Part shown: positions 5,809-8,598 of the stretch, in pieces | Layout: the number at the start of each line of letters is the position of its first letter | Numbering within the stretch: position 1 is the first letter of the stretch | From: an uncultured Clostridiaceae bacterium | GTDB lineage: Bacteria > Bacillota > Clostridia > TANB77 > CAG-508 | Reading direction: 5' to 3' | NCBI GenBank assembly: GCA_958402495.1 | Contig: CATXTS010000086.1 | Location: 1 to 8,598 of the forward strand | DNA length: 8,598 bases | Made by a program: the position numbers and the translations under genes | The notes under the pieces: model-generated | What the model was told of the DNA's origin: nothing | The model's input: only the letters and a program-made list of their open reading frames with translations | Databases searched by the model: none

Positions 5809-6156
5809 TTAATCTTCTTTTATAACGTAGTTCGCTATTCCGCCAACAGTTACAATGGCGTTTTTTACCTTTTCTGTATTGATTACATCTATGTTAATTT
5901 TCTTAGTTGTGTAATCAAATATTCCAAAAGCCTGAACGATTATCCCTACACAAAGTGGGTCTTTATCATTCAAATATTTTTCCAAAGCCTCTTCCACGTT
6001 TTGTTCCGTGGTTATTTTGTCAAAACCTTCTAAGAGAATTGCTAAAAGTATCTTCCGCACCTCTCTTACGTAGTTTTTACTTAAACGAAAATCTTTCTTT
6101 TCGTTTAAGTAAAAAAACCTTACCCAATTGTCATTCCTTCTAAATTTCAGTTCCAT
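5809..6156 (-). CDS. Hypothetical 115-aa protein, unknown function
   Basis: I recognise no family. The product begins MELKFRRNDNWVRFFYLNEK. It has a basic N-terminal part (1-35), a probable amphipathic helix (about 32-60, REVRKILLAILLEGFDKI then EEALEKYL), a hydrophobic stretch LCVGIIVQAFGIF (68-80) too short and isolated to call a clear membrane segment, and a C-terminal part ending GGIANYVIKED. There is no signal peptide. An in-frame ATG at 6228 would add 24 residues, but it has no ribosome binding site and lies upstream of the expected transcript start of a near-consensus promoter (6217-6245). The ATG at 6156 has AAAGGAG (6174-6168) and is preferred. An 18-bp perfect inverted repeat lies inside codons 14-28. 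It sits downstream of spoIIIAH but has its own promoter and terminator, so it need not share sporulation control. Confidence 0.75.
   Translation of the reverse strand: MELKFRRNDNWVRFFYLNEKKDFRLSKNYVREVRKILLAILLEGFDKITTEQNVEEALEKYLNDKDPLCVGIIVQAFGIFDYTTKKINIDVINTEKVKNAIVTVGGIANYVIKED
6074..6115. repeat. 18-bp perfect inverted repeat inside a coding sequence
   Basis: TTTTTACTTAAACGAAAA (6074-6091) is exactly complementary to 6098-6115, separated by 6 nt (6092-6097). It covers codons 14-28 of the 115-aa orphan gene and would form a long hairpin in the mRNA about 40 nt after the start codon, or a cruciform in DNA. Because the arms mirror each other, both strands encode similar peptides (YLNEKKDFRLSK on the minus strand, YLNENLSFRLSK on the plus strand). 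No T-tail follows, so it is not a standard terminator. Confidence 0.95.
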
Positions 6157-6216
6157 TTTTTTCTCTTCTCCTTTGTTTGTTATAAAAGAATTTATTGCCT
6201 TTTTCGGCTTGTTTCC

Positions 6217-6245
6217 ATTATATACCATTTTAGATTATATTTCAA
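6217..6245 (-). promoter_or_regulatory. Near-consensus promoter of the 115-aa orphan gene
   Basis: On the minus strand, TTGAAA (6245-6240) and a perfect TATAAT (6222-6217) are exactly 17 bp apart. Transcription would start near 6210, leaving a leader of about 54 nt before the ATG at 6156. This promoter excludes the upstream in-frame ATG at 6228 as the usual start. A second TATAAT lies at 6239-6234 without a good -35. Confidence 0.75.
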
Positions 6246-6309
6246 TCTTGTTAAGGATAACTTAAGGAAGAAGCATACTTGCTATTATACTTTAAAACAT
6301 ATCTACTTT

Positions 6310-6993
6310 TTATTGCTTTGCACTAATATGTATTTGGTTAATTTCTGCTTTTAGTTCTCTTGCAATAATATTTTGAATTTGAGCAATCTGGTCTTGTGAT
6401 AAATCCAAAGCTTTTACAATAACGTTAATACTTTGGTCATTCACAAAAATAACGACATCATCAAAATCTTTATTTTTAATTAAATTTTCAGCAATCATAA
6501 TCGCATTTTTTGTCTCATTAATCTTCTTTATCTCTGTTTGTGCAATACCTTTTTGGTCAGTAGAAATACTTTCATTTTCTAGAATCTTTTGATAACTTTC
6601 TATCATTTGAGAATACATGGTATCTCTTCCTAATCTAGAAGAAGAAAAATATTGTTCACTTTGTGTTAAATCTTTTCCAGAGGTTGTCACAGTTGTATTA
6701 GTATCTTCTTTTGTATTCGTAGAATTGGTATTTACTTCATTTGTTATCTGATTTGTGGTAGTTTGTTTATTTTCTACCAATTCATTTTGCAAAGTATTTC
6801 CTTCCACACCATTACTACTTACTAGTTTAGCATCTCCAATGCCAGCATATTGAATAGAAACTTGATTACCATCCATGCTACTGGTAGGAATACTATTTCC
6901 CTCATGTGTGGCTGTGTAATTTAAATAGCCTGCTGATACTAGCATTAAAGCAATTACAAAAATAACAATTTGATTTTTCTTTAAAACTTTCAT
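6310..6993 (-). CDS. spoIIIAH: Stage III sporulation protein AH, SpoIIQ-binding channel component
   Basis: SpoIIIAH is a mother-cell membrane protein whose extracellular domain meets forespore SpoIIQ across the intermembrane space. Together they form the SpoIIIA-Q channel needed for forespore development. The 227-residue product has one N-terminal membrane segment (about 8-24), a long Thr/Asn/Ser-rich linker (about 55-108) and a conserved C-terminal ring-building domain (about 110-227). Visible in that domain are YSQMIESYQKILEN (127-140), the AQTEIKKINETKNAIMIAENLIKNKDFDDVVIF region (from 151) and an INVIVKA strand followed by the final helix and strand (189-225). The domain belongs to the EscJ/PrgK-like ring-building superfamily. 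It is last in the spoIIIA operon, 25 nt after spoIIIAG. AAAGGAAAG (7010-7002) is a moderate ribosome binding site. No convincing terminator follows in the gap to the next gene. In B. subtilis the operon is sigma-E controlled; the operon promoter lies outside this window. Confidence 0.93.
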   Translation of the reverse strand: MKVLKKNQIVIFVIALMLVSAGYLNYTATHEGNSIPTSSMDGNQVSIQYAGIGDAKLVSSNGVEGNTLQNELVENKQTTTNQITNEVNTNSTNTKEDTNTTVTTSGKDLTQSEQYFSSSRLGRDTMYSQMIESYQKILENESISTDQKGIAQTEIKKINETKNAIMIAENLIKNKDFDDVVIFVNDQSINVIVKALDLSQDQIAQIQNIIARELKAEINQIHISAKQ

Positions 6994-7018
6994 ACATTCT
7001 TCTTTCCTTTCTTTTTGT

Positions 7019-7645
7019 CTAATGTTTCATCTCAAAGACTTGAATTTTATGAGTAGCAAGACCAGTAACCGCTTCTACTGCTTGAATAATGTTGGTTTTT
7101 ACATTCGCATCAGCAGCACCAGTAGCTGTTATAATTGCGCCTTCTACTTTTGGTTTTACCACACTTTGTGTAACAGGCACTTTCTCTCCATTTACTTCCT
7201 GATAAATTACTTCTTTTTTCGTACTTACTTGACTAACTTTTCTATTACCACCTTGCTTATCGGACTCTTGCGTATCACTTTGCGTACTATCTTCATTATA
7301 CATGGCCATTGTTTGGCTACTTTCTGAGTAGGTAACTAATACCTTTACGCTTCCAACCCCTTCTATTTTACTCAAAATACTTTCCAAATTTGTTTCTAAT
7401 TCTGAAGAAGTTGCTTCTTTACTGTTTATCTCCTCTTCCTCTGTCTTAGCTAATGTTTTTCCATTACTTGTTGTATTTTGACTGCTATGGCTACTCCCCT
7501 TCTTAGGGTTCCATATTTGATTAATCACAATAATGGTAATCATCAAAATAATAATAAAAACTACCATATTTTCTATCTTTCTTTTAGAATTGCCATCTTT
7601 CTTTTGCATATTCTCCTTTATCTTGATCAATTTGTCCTTCCACAT
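7019..7645 (-). CDS. spoIIIAG: Stage III sporulation protein AG, ring-forming channel component
   Basis: SpoIIIAG forms a large oligomeric ring in the space between mother cell and forespore as part of the SpoIIIA-Q complex. The 208-residue product has a basic cytoplasmic N-terminus, one membrane segment (about 26-44, MVVFIIILMITIIVINQIW) and a Ser/Thr/Glu-rich linker. A ring-building domain follows, split by an insertion: LESILSKIEGVGSVKVLVTYS (from 88) before it, a polar Ser/Gln/Asp-rich insertion (about 110-150), then VVKPKVEGAIITATGA (162-177) and NIIQAVEAVTGLATHKIQVFEM (from 185). The family-typical GVGxVxV and EGAIIxAxGA strands are intact, and the length fits B. subtilis SpoIIIAG. AAAGGAGG (7660-7653) sets the start. 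The gene lies 27 nt after spoIIIAF and 25 nt before spoIIIAH, clearly in one operon. Confidence 0.93.
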   Translation of the reverse strand: MWKDKLIKIKENMQKKDGNSKRKIENMVVFIIILMITIIVINQIWNPKKGSSHSSQNTTSNGKTLAKTEEEEINSKEATSSELETNLESILSKIEGVGSVKVLVTYSESSQTMAMYNEDSTQSDTQESDKQGGNRKVSQVSTKKEVIYQEVNGEKVPVTQSVVKPKVEGAIITATGAADANVKTNIIQAVEAVTGLATHKIQVFEMKH

Positions 7646-7672
7646 ATTTTTTCCTCCTTTCTCTTTGGTATT

Positions 7673-8338
7673 CTATGAAATAGTGATATATTTTGCATTA
7701 ATCGAATAGGTATCGCTCAAATAACTTCTTAGTTCCTTTACTTCTTGTGTTGTTAATTTATGATTTACATCCTCTTCTTGTGCATCTGATTCTGTTTTAT
7801 CTTTATGCACCATTATTTCTATATTCATAATTTCATTAATGGTGATACTTTTTGACCCTTCTGTTGTTTTGTCTTGTGCTTTTGTCTCTTTTTCATCATT
7901 CTGCTTATCCCTCTTTTCTAACCACAACTGTATTTTTTTTAAAGGATATCCCTCTGTTTTATCATTTACTTCAATTTGAATATCTTTTACTATATAGCCT
8001 TTTTCTTGTACTTTACTTTTCATATCTGCTTGTAGCCCAGAAATATAGATTTCTTGTACATTTGACTGATTCACGCTTTCTAATTTTTCACTAATAGAAG
8101 TGTTACTCTGTGTAGTAGTATCAGAAAACTCTTCCCAGTTAGTAATAGAGCTAATGGCAAAACTCTTATTGGTTACTTTCTCTAAAATAGGGCTTACAAT
8201 TTGGAATACTATATATACCCCAATGACTACTTTAATGTATTTTTTACTATGTCCTTCTGGTGCTATCATTTCTATAATGGTGGCAATAATGACAGCTACC
8301 ACAATTCCTTGTGCCCAAGAACTGATAAATTCTATCAT
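7673..8338 (-). CDS. spoIIIAF: Stage III sporulation protein AF
   Basis: SpoIIIAF is a mother-cell membrane component of the SpoIIIA-Q channel. The 221-residue product has two N-terminal membrane segments (about 8-26, ending IIEMIAPEG, and about 34-54, YIKVVIGVYIVFQIVSPIL). This pattern, with the Pro-Gly turn between helices and SPIL after the second, is typical of the family. A soluble, highly charged C-terminal domain (about 90-221) follows, with a Lys/Glu/Asp-rich linker and a final KELRSYLSDTYSINAKYITI segment (202-221). The start at 8338 follows AAAGGAGG (8357-8350), which overlaps the spoIIIAE stop codon, suggesting translational coupling. The 11-nt spacing is slightly long. A closer ATG at 8348 is out of frame. 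The C-terminal domain is poorly conserved in general, so the call rests on the membrane hairpin and gene order. Confidence 0.9.
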   Translation of the reverse strand: MIEFISSWAQGIVVAVIIATIIEMIAPEGHSKKYIKVVIGVYIVFQIVSPILEKVTNKSFAISSITNWEEFSDTTTQSNTSISEKLESVNQSNVQEIYISGLQADMKSKVQEKGYIVKDIQIEVNDKTEGYPLKKIQLWLEKRDKQNDEKETKAQDKTTEGSKSITINEIMNIEIMVHKDKTESDAQEEDVNHKLTTQEVKELRSYLSDTYSINAKYITIS

Positions 8339-8355
8339 AGTGTATCATTCCTCCT

Positions 8356-8598
8356 TTATCGATACATAAGTCCACTATTGGAAATTTTCATAACTAAAGT
8401 AGTTCCTATAATCAACATAACAGACACACTACAAAGAATTGCTAGTAAAATTTTAAAAGTATCTCCCATCTGTTCTAATAATTTAATTACCTTTTCATCG
8501 GCAATTGGTTGACAAATCGCTGCACCAATATAATAAGTCCCCATGAGCAGTGCTAATTTGATAATAGGTGTGATGCATACACCAATAATAGCAATTAC
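8356..8598 (-). CDS. spoIIIAE: Stage III sporulation protein AE, C-terminal fragment cut by the window edge
   Basis: SpoIIIAE is the large polytopic membrane protein of the SpoIIIA-Q channel. Only the last 80 codons are in the window. The frame is open through position 8598, so an apparent start at 8544 is merely an internal Met. Visible features are a hydrophobic segment with IIGVCITPIIKLALL (from residue 4 of the fragment), the family-typical GAAICQPIADEKVIKLLEQMGDT (ending near residue 47) and a terminal membrane helix (about 50-71). The tail is SNSGLMYR. Gene order directly before spoIIIAF agrees. The stop codon (8356-8358) overlaps the spoIIIAF ribosome binding site. Confidence 0.9.
   Translation of the reverse strand, partial: VIAIIGVCITPIIKLALLMGTYYIGAAICQPIADEKVIKLLEQMGDTFKILLAILCSVSVMLIIGTTLVMKISNSGLMYR

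Noticed and set aside
5907..6143. 78-aa plus-strand ORF antisense to the orphan gene
   Set aside because: Its resemblance to the minus-strand peptide is a by-product of the inverted repeat. It has no promoter or ribosome binding site, and the rest of the frame looks random.
6157..6228. 24-codon N-terminal extension of the orphan gene from the ATG at 6228
   Set aside because: It has no ribosome binding site, and the best promoter's -10 box lies downstream of that ATG, so the usual transcript would not contain it.
6229..6309. Terminator of the spoIIIA operon after spoIIIAH
   Set aside because: Only a 4-bp stem (AGCA/TGCT) without a proper T-tail is visible, so no terminator is called. Read-through into the orphan gene remains possible.
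7022..8512. Several plus-strand ORFs of 66-103 codons across the spoIIIA genes
   Set aside because: They are antisense shadows of well-supported sporulation genes, with Phe/Leu/Tyr-rich composition typical of reversed coding DNA.

Overview
The window reads as chromosomal DNA from a low-GC, endospore-forming member of the Clostridia/Firmicutes. The evidence is strong AT bias, purine-rich AGGAGG-type ribosome binding sites, sigma-A-like TTGAAA/TATAAT promoters, and the 3' half of the spoIIIA sporulation operon. The species cannot be named from the sequence.

Layout, left to right. (1) A minus-strand VanZ-family membrane protein gene runs off the left edge. Its reading frame is broken just before the conserved PGRSG motif, which continues intact in another frame. 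(2) A short divergent promoter region separates it from a plus-strand LytR-CpsA-Psr (LCP) cell-wall ligase gene that ends in a strong terminator. (3) A plus-strand gene follows for a small protein of unknown function. It carries five tandem 10-residue repeats and is flanked by a 17-bp inverted repeat. (4) A 330-bp gene-free convergent region holds weak hairpins and a REP-like palindrome that abuts the argS stop codon. (5) argS (arginyl-tRNA synthetase) and a divergent phosphofructokinase lie on the minus strand, each with its own promoter. The argS -35 box sits in the loop of the pfk terminator. (6) A minus-strand orphan gene of 115 aa has its own consensus promoter and carries an 18-bp perfect inverted repeat inside its coding sequence. 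(7) spoIIIAE (C-terminal end only), spoIIIAF, spoIIIAG and spoIIIAH are tightly packed on the minus strand.

Functionally, the right third encodes mother-cell parts of the SpoIIIA-SpoIIQ channel used during engulfment. The middle is housekeeping (translation, glycolysis). The left third is envelope-related (LCP, VanZ-like) plus the repeat protein. Apart from the spoIIIA genes, nearly every gene appears to be its own transcription unit.

I see no complete new multi-gene system. The items most worth checking are the in-gene palindrome of the orphan gene, the decad-repeat protein with its flanking inverted repeats, the phosphofructokinase with non-canonical active-site residues, and the VanZ frameshift. 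No tRNA, rRNA, CRISPR array, transposase or prophage gene was recognised.
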